Below are positions 1 through 5,325 of a DNA stretch of 5,763 nucleotides, one piece after another. The position numbers and the translations under genes are program-made. Source of the DNA: Chloroflexota bacterium (GTDB taxonomy: Bacteria > Chloroflexota > UBA5177 > JANWHV01); contig JAICHN010000336.1 in NCBI GenBank assembly GCA_025924845.1, forward strand, positions 1 to 5,763, read 5' to 3'. The notes beneath the pieces were generated by a model that saw only the letters and a program-made list of their open reading frames with translations, made no database searches and was not told the origin of the DNA. Each line of letters starts with the position of its first letter. The first letter of the stretch is position 1.

Positions 1-133
1 CCCGCCGCCCCCCCCGCGCCTGTCCGCGTCCGATCCGGAATCGTGCCGCACAGAGAAGCACCGTTCTCCGCCGCTCATAGTGCAACGAAAGCAGCGGTAA
101 ACGGCGTAGCTGAAACGCCGCGCCGTATCTGGG

Positions 134-163
134 TTACTAAGAGACCGCCCCAAAGCGTATCAT
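134..163 (+). promoter_or_regulatory. Candidate sigma-70-like promoter for the metallohydrolase
   Basis: A -10-like TATCAT (158-163, five of six consensus bases) lies 18 bases after a weak -35-like TTACTA (134-139, three of six). Transcription would begin near 170, giving an untranslated leader of about 60 bases before the ATG at 230. The palindrome CATCGATG (161-168) overlaps the -10 and may be incidental. A small inverted repeat, CGGCGT (102-107) with ACGCCG (115-120), lies just upstream. The call rests on motif matching only, and the -35 is poor. Confidence 0.28.
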
Positions 164-219
164 CGATGTAGCCGTGCGACCCGTGATCCGACCGCCGGCC
201 GATGACCGAGGGTGAACGT

Positions 220-226
220 GGAGGGG
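220..226 (+). promoter_or_regulatory. Ribosome binding site deciding the metallohydrolase start
   Basis: GGAGGGG at 220-226 places its GGAGG core five bases before the ATG at 230, a normal spacing. The same motif is too close to the ATG at 227 (two bases). It lies inside the reading frame if the GTG at 212 is used, and that GTG has only GAGG directly abutting it. This favours 230 as the true start. Confidence 0.55.
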
Positions 227-229
227 ATG

Positions 230-1585
230 ATGGCGACCGAGTTGCTTTCAATCAAGGCCGAGGTAACCCACAAAGACACCTACAGTGAACGCATACACGA
301 GTTTGAAGTACCCGAGCACGCGGGCACACTCTGTATGACTTTCGCGATCGACCCCAAGCGGGTCGGCCCGTATGGCCAGACTATCGGCATATTCCTGCAT
401 GACCCGACCGCTTTTCGCGGCTCCCCCGGGCGCACTGCTCCACCCGCCCGCCTCGGCGCCTGGGGCGCCACACCGGGGCTGGTGCCTGGGCCGTTGCCGC
501 CAGGCACCTGGAAAGCGGAGGTCGATCTGAGCTATGTGCTGGAGGGTCCGCCGTGTACGTACGATCTGCGTATCTGGCTGGAAGATGACGCCCTACTTAC
601 CGTGTTGCCTCGTTCGCGTTCGCTGCCCAGCGCCATTCCGGATACCGGGCCGAACTGGTATGGCGGTGACCTTCATATGCACAGCTATCACTCGGACGGT
701 CAATGGTCGGTCGTGGAACTGTGGCAGGCGATCCGGCAGCGCTCGCTCGATTTCTTCGTGCTCACCGATCACAATACGCTCACCGGGCAGGCTGAGGTGG
801 CTGCACTCGACACTGGTCGCGTCTTGCCGATTCCCGGCATGGAAGTCAGCATGCGCAAGGGACATATGCTCGCCGTCGGTACGGATAGGCTGATCGATTG
901 GCGGGTCGGTCGCGCGGGCAGGACCATCGGCGACGTGCTGCGGGAAATTCATGAGGCAGGAGGGGTGGCGATTATCGCCCATCCAGGGGCGGACGGCAGC
1001 CCGATCTGTAACGGCTGCCGCTGGGAGCTGGCAGACGTCGATCCGCGTCAGGTCGATGCCGTGGAAGTGTGGAACAGCCCATGGCAGCTGGACGAGGATA
1101 ACGAGAATAGCATGATCTTCTACGATACCTGGTTGACGCACGGCTATCATGTACCCTTAAGCGGCGGCAGCGACGAGCACGGCGGTCGGCCGACCTTCGC
1201 GCTCGGCGTGCCGACCACCTACGTCTATGCACGGGAGTTGTCCCGCCGGGCCATCCTGGATGGTATACGGGCCGGGCATATGGTGGTGAGTAGCGGGCCG
1301 ACCCTGCGCGTGACGGCCCAGGCCGGCGGAGCCGCCGCCATGCCGGGCGACACCTTGGCGGCGGCGGGACCATTCCGCCTGGAGGCGACGGTGACGGACG
1401 TCGATGTGCCTGCCCGTCTGACCTTGCGCGGCAACGGCGCGGTCCTGGCCGAGCAGCAATTGGCAGGCAGCGGCACGAGTCTTTATACCAGCAATCAGCC
1501 GGACCCAGGCTGGTATCGTGCCGAATTGCGCAACCTTGAGGGCACCGCCATGCTGGCCATAGCTGCCCCCATTTTCCTCGCCTAA
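230..1585 (+). CDS. CehA/McbA-like PHP-domain metallohydrolase
   Basis: A 451-residue protein from the ATG at 230; the frame could also start at GTG 212, six codons earlier. There is no signal peptide or membrane segment, so it is probably cytoplasmic. Numbering from ATG 230, three regions are visible: a beta-rich N-terminal part (about 1-140), a PHP-type metal hydrolase domain (about 141-355), and a short beta-rich C-terminal part (about 360-451). PHP metal ligands are recognisable: GDLHMHS (H149, H151), SDG (D156), TDHN (D180, H181), GMEVS (E205), H212, AHPG (H251) and GGSDEH (D315, H317). PHP enzymes are metal-dependent hydrolases, usually acting on phosphoesters; CehA and McbA hydrolyse the carbamate carbaryl. 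The layout matches the CehA/McbA family, but the substrate cannot be read from sequence. It lies upstream of a sugar-type ABC importer on the same strand, which suggests it may process an imported compound. Ligands look complete and no truncation is seen. Confidence 0.88.
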   Translation: MATELLSIKAEVTHKDTYSERIHEFEVPEHAGTLCMTFAIDPKRVGPYGQTIGIFLHDPTAFRGSPGRTAPPARLGAWGATPGLVPGPLPPGTWKAEVDLSYVLEGPPCTYDLRIWLEDDALLTVLPRSRSLPSAIPDTGPNWYGGDLHMHSYHSDGQWSVVELWQAIRQRSLDFFVLTDHNTLTGQAEVAALDTGRVLPIPGMEVSMRKGHMLAVGTDRLIDWRVGRAGRTIGDVLREIHEAGGVAIIAHPGADGSPICNGCRWELADVDPRQVDAVEVWNSPWQLDEDNENSMIFYDTWLTHGYHVPLSGGSDEHGGRPTFALGVPTTYVYARELSRRAILDGIRAGHMVVSSGPTLRVTAQAGGAAAMPGDTLAAAGPFRLEATVTDVDVPARLTLRGNGAVLAEQQLAGSGTSLYTSNQPDPGWYRAELRNLEGTAMLAIAAPIFLA

Positions 1586-1670
1586 TCTAGGTTCACTCAG
1601 CGTATACCGTCACCGCTGCGCTGCGCCCTGTTCTTTCATGCGACGTTTGTGGTATCTATCTCATCAATCC

Positions 1671-1681
1671 CTATTGGCTGT
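1671..1681 (+). repeat. 11-bp direct repeat, copy 1
   Basis: CTATTGGCTGT occurs here and again, identically, at 1863-1873, 192 bases downstream on the same strand. Each copy lies beside a dyad with an AACGTT core: this one overlaps the operator at 1679-1692. It may be an accessory binding site. No terminal inverted repeats lie inside the pair, so a mobile insertion with target duplication is less likely. Confidence 0.5.
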
Positions 1682-1692
1682 AAACGTTTCCA
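1679..1692. promoter_or_regulatory. cre/LacI-family-type operator
   Basis: TGTAAACGTTTCCA fits the catabolite-responsive-element consensus TGWAANCGNTNNCA at every position. It has the central CG dyad typical of LacI-family regulators (perfect AAACGTTT core at 1682-1689, plus outer TG/CA). It lies 226 bases before the binding-protein start, as expected for a sugar-uptake operon controlled by a local LacI-type repressor or a CcpA-like protein. No regulator gene is in the window, so the cognate protein is unknown. Confidence 0.5.
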
Positions 1693-1721
1693 ATGAAGAA
1701 GAACTTCGATGACAGCGCGAA

Positions 1722-1754
1722 GGCGACAAGACCGGTTCAATCCGGCCTTGCGCC
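1722..1754 (+). promoter_or_regulatory. Stable hairpin in the transporter leader
   Basis: If transcribed, this segment folds into a 12-bp stem. GGCG (1722-1725) pairs with CGCC (1751-1754), CAAG (1727-1730) with CTTG (1747-1750), and CCGG (1732-1735) with CCGG (1742-1745). It has a single-base bulge (A1726), one A/C mismatch (1731/1746) and a TTCAAT loop. Only a short CTTTAG follows, so it is not a classical intrinsic terminator. It may be an attenuator or leader structure. It does not match a riboswitch family I recognise. Confidence 0.4.
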
Positions 1755-1775
1755 CGGCTTTAGTACGCGGATAAT
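1748..1775 (+). promoter_or_regulatory. Candidate promoter for the transporter operon
   Basis: GATAAT (1770-1775) matches the -10 consensus at five of six positions. TTGCGC (1748-1753), 16 bases upstream, matches the -35 at three of six. Transcription would start near 1782, leaving a leader of about 135 bases that still contains the ribosome-binding-site masking segments and the 1877-1898 dyad. If this is the true promoter, the hairpin at 1722-1754 is not in the transcript. Motif match only. Confidence 0.25.
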
Positions 1776-1819
1776 AGCGCACGCAGCGTTGGGAGGTACG
1801 AACTAAAGACGAAGCCGGG
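1753..1819 (+). promoter_or_regulatory. Long-range stem in the leader
   Basis: CCCGGCTT (1753-1760) is the exact complement of AAGCCGGG (1812-1819). The helix continues with TAGT (1761-1764) pairing with ACTA (1802-1805) across a six-base bulge on the 3' side. The loop carries GGAGGT (1792-1797), complementary to ACCTCC (1833-1838) beyond the stem, so a pseudoknot is possible. The stem shares only its two outermost bases with the hairpin at 1722-1754, so the two could nearly coexist. Pairing was read by eye, with no energy calculation. Confidence 0.33.
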
Positions 1820-1862
1820 AACAGTGTGGACAACCTCCAAGGCAAGATGACACGGCGGACAT

Positions 1863-1873
1863 CTATTGGCTGT
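1863..1873 (+). repeat. 11-bp direct repeat, copy 2
   Basis: Second identical copy of CTATTGGCTGT. It ends three bases before the dyad at 1877-1898, so it lies within about 55 bases of the binding-protein start codon. Confidence 0.5.
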
Positions 1874-1876
1874 GCA

Positions 1877-1898
1877 AATCGCTGAACGTTCAACGCTT
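1877..1898. promoter_or_regulatory. Dyad-symmetric operator candidate near the binding-protein start
   Basis: A 22-bp imperfect palindrome is centred between 1887 and 1888. Its core TGAACGTTCA (1883-1892) is perfect, with CG/CG and AA/TT flanks; nine of eleven base pairs are symmetric. It sits five bases before the ribosome binding site, where a bound repressor could block elongation or a nearby promoter. It shares the AACGTT centre with the operator at 1679-1692, so the same or a related regulator may bind both. Confidence 0.38.
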
Positions 1899-1903
1899 CA
1901 TCT

Positions 1904-1910
1904 GGAGGAG
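1904..1910 (+). promoter_or_regulatory. Strong ribosome binding site of the solute-binding protein
   Basis: GGAGGAG lies seven bases before the ATG at 1918 and is the strongest ribosome binding site in the window. This suits a binding protein, which usually must be made in excess over its permeases. Confidence 0.8.
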
Positions 1911-1917
1911 ATATCAT

Positions 1918-3237
1918 ATGGCCACTCTTCCGCGCGTCCCCAAGCGGGCGTCGCTCGCCTTTCTGCTCACTGCATGCCTAACACTGCCGACCACCGGCAT
2001 CGTGCAAGGCCAGGGCGCAAAGGCGCCGGTAACCATCAATGTCGACGGCTGCTGGACCAATAAGGACCAGGATGCCGCTTTTCAAAAGATCGTCGCCGGA
2101 TTCAATAAGTCGCAATCCGGCGTCGTCGCCAAAGCAGGCGAGCAGGGCACCGCGGCCAAGATCGTCACCGAGGTGAGCGCGGGAAATCCTCCGGACATCT
2201 ATTTTGACTGCTCGAGTGCCGATGTGGGCGAATGGGCCGCCAACGGCTACATCCTTAATCTTGATCCCTATATCAAATCCAGCCATTTCGATCTGAGCAA
2301 GCTCAACCGCGGCGCCCACCAGATCGGTACCTTCCAGGGACATACGTATGCGCTGCCGTTCCTCGAAGATACCTTCATGATCCTCTACAACAAGACGCTC
2401 TTCAAAGCAGCGGGACTTGACCCAAACAAACCGCCGACCACGGCCGAGGCCCTTGCCGCCGACTCGGACAAATTGACCAAGAAAGACAGCCACGGCAATA
2501 TCACGCAACTTGGCTTCAGTCCGCTTTACAATGCCGGCGCCTTTGACGGCACCTGGCTCCCGGTGTTCGCCACCACCTTCGGCGGAAAGCTCAGTGATTC
2601 CACCGGAATGAAGATTACCGCCAATTGCGCGGCATGCATCGCCGCGTTGAACTGGGAGACTGGTTTCTATACGCGTTACGGAGCCGCGGCGGTCGACAAA
2701 TTCCTTGCCTCCACCAGCGCGGGAGATCTGTTTGACCACGGGAAGCTGGCGATGGCCATCAACGGCGAATGGCAACCGTTCTTCATTGCCGGCGATGCGC
2801 CGAAGGGGTTTGATTATGGCGTGGCGCCGCTGCCGCACCCGGCCAATCGGCCCGATCTGGCAAACTACGGCATGGTTGGCGGGAACCCAGGCACAATCAT
2901 GAAAGGCAGCAAGAATCCGGACGCGGCCTGGAAGTTCCTGAACTATGTCGAGGGACTTGGGCCAACCATGAGTTTTGCCTACGCCATGGAGAACGTGCCC
3001 CAACTCATTGCCGGCGAGAACTCACCGAAATTGAACCCCGAGCCGCACTACCGGGTGTTCGTGAAATATGCGCAGGGTCCGCATATTGCGGCATTCCCCG
3101 TTTCGCCGGTCTCGTCGGATTTCGCCAACGAACTTGCCTCCGTCGAACAACTGGTGCTTCATGGAAAGATGTCCGCCAGGGCTGGGCTGGATAAGGTGAC
3201 CAGCGACATGCAGTCCAAGCTCAATTCGGGTATCTAG
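1918..3237 (+). CDS. ABC transporter extracellular solute-binding protein, family 1 (CUT1 type)
   Basis: A 439-residue secreted binding protein of the MalE/UgpB-like family, which captures a carbohydrate or related solute outside the membrane and delivers it to the permeases. The N-terminus has basic residues (R6, K9, R10), a short hydrophobic stretch (11-19) and a lipobox-like LTAC with Cys20, so it may be a lipoprotein. Cleavage by ordinary signal peptidase near residue 30 is possible, because hydrophobic residues continue past Cys20. Family features include the first strand with W46 (VDGCWTN), NPPDIYF (90-96), YALPFLEDTFMILYNKTLF (144-162), the AMAINGEW segment (279-286) and GGNPGTIMKGSKNPDAAWKFL (321-341). 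Length is typical. The mature part has four cysteines (C45, C98, C237, C240), two in a CAAC motif, which could form disulfides. It is the first gene of the operon and has its own strong ribosome binding site. The ligand cannot be assigned. Confidence 0.93.
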   Translation: MATLPRVPKRASLAFLLTACLTLPTTGIVQGQGAKAPVTINVDGCWTNKDQDAAFQKIVAGFNKSQSGVVAKAGEQGTAAKIVTEVSAGNPPDIYFDCSSADVGEWAANGYILNLDPYIKSSHFDLSKLNRGAHQIGTFQGHTYALPFLEDTFMILYNKTLFKAAGLDPNKPPTTAEALAADSDKLTKKDSHGNITQLGFSPLYNAGAFDGTWLPVFATTFGGKLSDSTGMKITANCAACIAALNWETGFYTRYGAAAVDKFLASTSAGDLFDHGKLAMAINGEWQPFFIAGDAPKGFDYGVAPLPHPANRPDLANYGMVGGNPGTIMKGSKNPDAAWKFLNYVEGLGPTMSFAYAMENVPQLIAGENSPKLNPEPHYRVFVKYAQGPHIAAFPVSPVSSDFANELASVEQLVLHGKMSARAGLDKVTSDMQSKLNSGI

Positions 3238-3245
3238 TACGCGAA

Positions 3246-3275
3246 GGGTGGGCGCGCCGATCGGCGCGCCCACTC
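3246..3275. promoter_or_regulatory. GC-rich intercistronic hairpin after the binding-protein gene
   Basis: The arm GTGGGCGCGCCGA (3248-3260) is followed directly by its exact reverse complement (3261-3273), a perfect 26-bp palindrome; one G/T wobble and one G/C pair extend it to 3246-3275. It begins eight bases after the stop codon and ends 34 bases before the permease ATG. No T-run follows, so it is unlikely to be a full terminator. In malE-malF-like operons such stems stabilise the upstream message and lower expression of the permeases, the most likely role here. Partial termination is an alternative. Confidence 0.75.
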
Positions 3276-3309
3276 GGTATCGACAGTCATAACGGGAGAC
3301 GACACCCGG

Positions 3310-4254
3310 ATGATTAGAGGAAAAGTGCTAGGCCTGAGCCGTACGGAACGGCGGAATATAGTCGTGGGCCTGCTGTTTGCGTCGCCGTTCATCCTCGGTT
3401 TCCTGGCCTTCACGCTATACCCGGTCGCCATGTCATTTTATTACAGTTTCAATCACTACAGCGGCATCGAACCGCCGCGCTGGATTGGACTGAATAATTA
3501 TCGATACATGCTCCAGCAGGACGATCAGGTCCGCCAGGCCCTCGGGAACACCATTTATATGGTCATCCTTGACGTTCCCGCCGAGTTGATCACCGCGTTC
3601 CTGATGGCCGTCCTGCTTAACACCAAGATTCGTGGCCAGACGATTTACCGCTCGTTCTATATCCTTCCGGCGTTTATGCCGCTCGTCCCCGTGGCCGTAC
3701 TCTGGCTGTGGATGTTCGACCCCAATTTCGGCGTGGTCGACGGCGTTCTGGGATTCCTGCATCTTCCCCAACCGCTATGGTTGGCCGATCCTAGTTGGAG
3801 CAAGCCCACGCTGATCCTGTTGAATATGTGGACGGTTGGGACGACTACGATCATCTATCTGGCCGCCCTCCAAGGCGTACCTGAGACGCTCTATGAGGCC
3901 GCGGCGCTGGATGGCGCGGGACGCGTTCGCCGGCTCTGGCACGTGACCTTGCCCATGATCTCATCCGCTACATTTTTCAACCTGATCACCACGATGATTG
4001 CAGTGTTCCAGATCTTCACCGTTGCCTTTCTCCTTGGCGGATCCAGCGGCAATCAAAGCAACACCGCTATTGGAAACCCACAAGGTTCACTGCTCTTTTT
4101 CGTGCTCTACCTGTGGAACTCGGCTTTTGATTATCTCCGCTTCGGGTACGCTTCCGCTCTCGCCTGGCTATTATTCGTGATCATTCTTGGCTGCACCGCG
4201 GTACTGCTGTATGGATCGCGCCGCTGGGTGTACTACGAGTCGGAGGCCGCCTGA
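3310..4254 (+). CDS. ABC sugar transporter permease, MalF/UgpA-like
   Basis: A 314-residue inner-membrane subunit that, with the next gene product, forms the translocation channel of a CUT1 importer. Six hydrophobic segments are visible at about 17-40, 80-103, 115-135, 165-188, 217-243 and 281-302. The cytoplasmic EAA loop, which docks on the ATPase, is clear between segments four and five: EAAALDGAG (196-204) through P215. The N-terminal sequence with LYPVAMSFYYSF (36-47) and GLNNY (60-64) is typical of UgpA/LacF-type permeases. It lacks the large periplasmic insertion of enteric MalF and has the usual length of the shorter subfamily. The ATG at 3310 has a moderate ribosome binding site (GGGAG, 3294-3298) eleven bases upstream, weaker than that of the binding protein. 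Its stop overlaps the start of the next permease. Confidence 0.92.
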   Translation: MIRGKVLGLSRTERRNIVVGLLFASPFILGFLAFTLYPVAMSFYYSFNHYSGIEPPRWIGLNNYRYMLQQDDQVRQALGNTIYMVILDVPAELITAFLMAVLLNTKIRGQTIYRSFYILPAFMPLVPVAVLWLWMFDPNFGVVDGVLGFLHLPQPLWLADPSWSKPTLILLNMWTVGTTTIIYLAALQGVPETLYEAAALDGAGRVRRLWHVTLPMISSATFFNLITTMIAVFQIFTVAFLLGGSSGNQSNTAIGNPQGSLLFFVLYLWNSAFDYLRFGYASALAWLLFVIILGCTAVLLYGSRRWVYYESEAA

Positions 4255-4256
4255 TG
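4242..4256 (+). promoter_or_regulatory. Ribosome binding site and TGATG stop-start overlap coupling the two permeases
   Basis: GGAGG (4242-4246) lies inside the end of the first permease gene, seven bases before the second start. The stop TGA (4252-4254) and start ATG (4254-4256) share one base. This arrangement usually gives translational coupling and equal amounts of the two subunits, as expected for a permease heterodimer. Confidence 0.8.
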
Positions 4257-5129
4257 GTTACGGTGCAGGACGGCGCGTGGTCGTCGGCAACCAAAAAATC
4301 GGCGCGGCGCCGCCTGCTGGGCCAGGCGTGCCGCCACCTGTTGGTCGGCGTCGTCGGATTGTTGTTCGTGTTTCCGTTTGTCTGGATGGTACTCAGCTCG
4401 TTCAAGTCCACCCAGGAGATCATGGATATTCCGCCGACCGTGCTGCCCCAACATTGGGTGTTCGGCAACTATGACGAGGCGGTGACGCAGATCCCGTTCT
4501 TGCGCTACACGCTGAACACGGTGCTTATATCCGGGGTATGCGTTATCGGCACCGTGATCTCCTGCGCGTTGGTTGCCTTCTCTTTCTCTCGCGTACGATG
4601 GCATGGCCGCGACGTGTTGTTTTTCATCGTGCTTAGCACCATGTTGCTCCCTTCCGAGATCACGATCATTCCTCTCTACATCATCTTCAAGGATCTCGGT
4701 TTGGTCGGCACCTACGCGCCGTTGATTGTGCCCTCGTTCTTTGGCAGCGCTTTCTTCATCTTTCTGCTCCGCCAGTTCTTCAGGACGATCCCCCCCGAAT
4801 TGGACGAAGCAGCGCGCATCGACGGCGCCGGCTATACGATCATCTTCTTCCGTATCATCATACCGCTCGCTCGCCCAGCCCTTGCCGTGGTGGTAGTCCT
4901 GACCTATCTGCAGAAGTGGACCGATTTCCTTGGGCCACTCATCTACCTCAACGATCCGAACACCTATACCTTGTCGTTAGGGTTGCAGCTATTCCAGTCC
5001 GCCCATTCGACGCAGTGGGGACCGTTGATGGCGGCCTCAACCCTGTTTATGTTGCCGGTAATCGTGCTGTTTGCCCTGGCGCAGAAAACGTTTATCAGCG
5101 GCATCACTCTCGGCGGATTGAAAGGGTAG
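4254..5129 (+). CDS. ABC sugar transporter permease, MalG/UgpE-like
   Basis: A 291-residue partner permease of the CUT1 importer. Hydrophobic segments lie at about 29-50, 87-111, 121-145, 155-175, 206-222 and 258-277. The EAA loop is intact: EAARIDGAG (185-193) followed by P204. LSSFKS (47-52), NTV (88-90) and the C-terminal FISGITLGGLKG (280-291) are characteristic of MalG/UgpE/LacG-type subunits, and the length is normal. The N-terminal cytoplasmic stretch is basic (K14, K15, R18-R20), as expected by the positive-inside rule. It is translated by coupling from the preceding gene. No ATP-binding subunit follows, so the ATPase must be encoded elsewhere or be shared by several importers, as known for MsiK-type systems. 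Confidence 0.93.
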   Translation: MVTVQDGAWSSATKKSARRRLLGQACRHLLVGVVGLLFVFPFVWMVLSSFKSTQEIMDIPPTVLPQHWVFGNYDEAVTQIPFLRYTLNTVLISGVCVIGTVISCALVAFSFSRVRWHGRDVLFFIVLSTMLLPSEITIIPLYIIFKDLGLVGTYAPLIVPSFFGSAFFIFLLRQFFRTIPPELDEAARIDGAGYTIIFFRIIIPLARPALAVVVVLTYLQKWTDFLGPLIYLNDPNTYTLSLGLQLFQSAHSTQWGPLMAASTLFMLPVIVLFALAQKTFISGITLGGLKG

Positions 5130-5325
5130 CCGGTGAGCAGGTTCGAAGCAGTGCCTTTCCACGCCTCAGGCGCCAAGGTCTGACCACTGCCGCTCGCTAC
5201 GTTCTGGAGGATCGTCGCGGCAAAGGTAGGGTAGGGCCGCTTCGTATCCGTCTGCTGTCGGATCCCTAATAACGCGAGGGCTTACACCTTCCGAACCGCG
5301 CAGCGAGGATCCCCAGGCTGACAGG
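5130..5325. other. Non-coding gap between convergent genes
   Basis: About 200 bases between the permease stop and the stop of the opposite-strand gene. No convincing gene is visible. The only stem near the operon end is ATCCG (5246-5250) with CGGAT (5259-5263), too weak and without a T-run to be called a terminator. Two GGATCC hexamers (5260-5265 and 5307-5312) and a short direct repeat CAGGCT (5314-5319, 5322-5327) are probably incidental. Confidence 0.4.

Larger units (their letters stand above)
1789..1908 (+). promoter_or_regulatory. Possible translational switch masking the binding-protein ribosome binding site
   Basis: CCTCCA (1834-1839) can pair with TGGAGG (1903-1908), covering the ribosome binding site of the binding protein. 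The same bases can instead pair with an upstream copy: TTGGGAGGT (1789-1797) with ACCTCCAA (1833-1840), eight pairs with G1791 bulged. The two pairings exclude each other, the arrangement of an anti-Shine-Dalgarno / anti-anti-Shine-Dalgarno switch. Short GGAGG/CCTCC complements also arise by chance in GC-rich DNA, so this is a hypothesis. Confidence 0.27.
1586..1917. other. Intergenic regulatory leader upstream of the transporter operon
   Basis: This 332-base stretch has no well-supported gene. It contains a cre/LacI-type operator (1679-1692), an 11-bp direct repeat (1671-1681 and 1863-1873), an imperfect hairpin (1722-1754), a second long-range stem (1753-1764 with 1802-1819), a possible promoter (1748-1775), complementary segments around the ribosome binding site, and a dyad (1877-1898). 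Directly after the upstream stop codon there is only a weak 5-bp inverted repeat (CAGCG 1598-1602, CGCTG 1614-1618) without a T-run, so no convincing terminator separates the metallohydrolase from the importer. Read-through transcription is therefore possible. Confidence 0.6.

Noticed and set aside
1..78. Minus-strand frame starting at the ATG at 78 and open to the left edge, possibly a divergent gene
   Set aside because: It has no ribosome binding site, runs into a poly-glycine stretch from the C-run, and is too short to judge.
1..171. Open + strand frame from the window edge to a TAG at 169-171, possibly the end of an upstream gene
   Set aside because: The translation is an unstructured mix of Pro, Ala, Arg and Ser with no recognisable motif, and the first bases are low-complexity C-rich DNA. 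A 56-codon open frame in GC-rich DNA is not evidence of a gene.
1711..1760. tRNA-like T-arm motif GGTTCAATCC
   Set aside because: The surrounding bases do not form a 5-bp T-stem with a seven-base loop, and no acceptor, D or anticodon arms could be fitted. The motif is the loop of the 1722-1754 hairpin.
1693..1806. 37-codon leader ORF (ATG 1693, TAA 1804-1806) spanning the hairpin region
   Set aside because: There is no ribosome binding site before the ATG, which overlaps the end of the operator, and the codons show no run typical of an attenuation peptide.
1671..1873. Small mobile element flanked by an 11-bp target duplication
   Set aside because: No terminal inverted repeats are seen just inside the direct repeats, and the interior shows regulatory-like structures rather than element ends.
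1978..3003. Long minus-strand open frame (341 codons) opposite the binding-protein gene
   Set aside because: It is antisense to a clearly recognisable protein, has no family motif or ribosome binding site, and is typical of a shadow frame in GC-rich codons.
5246..5263. Possible terminator after the permease genes
   Set aside because: The stem is only five pairs with an eight-base loop and no T-run on either strand.
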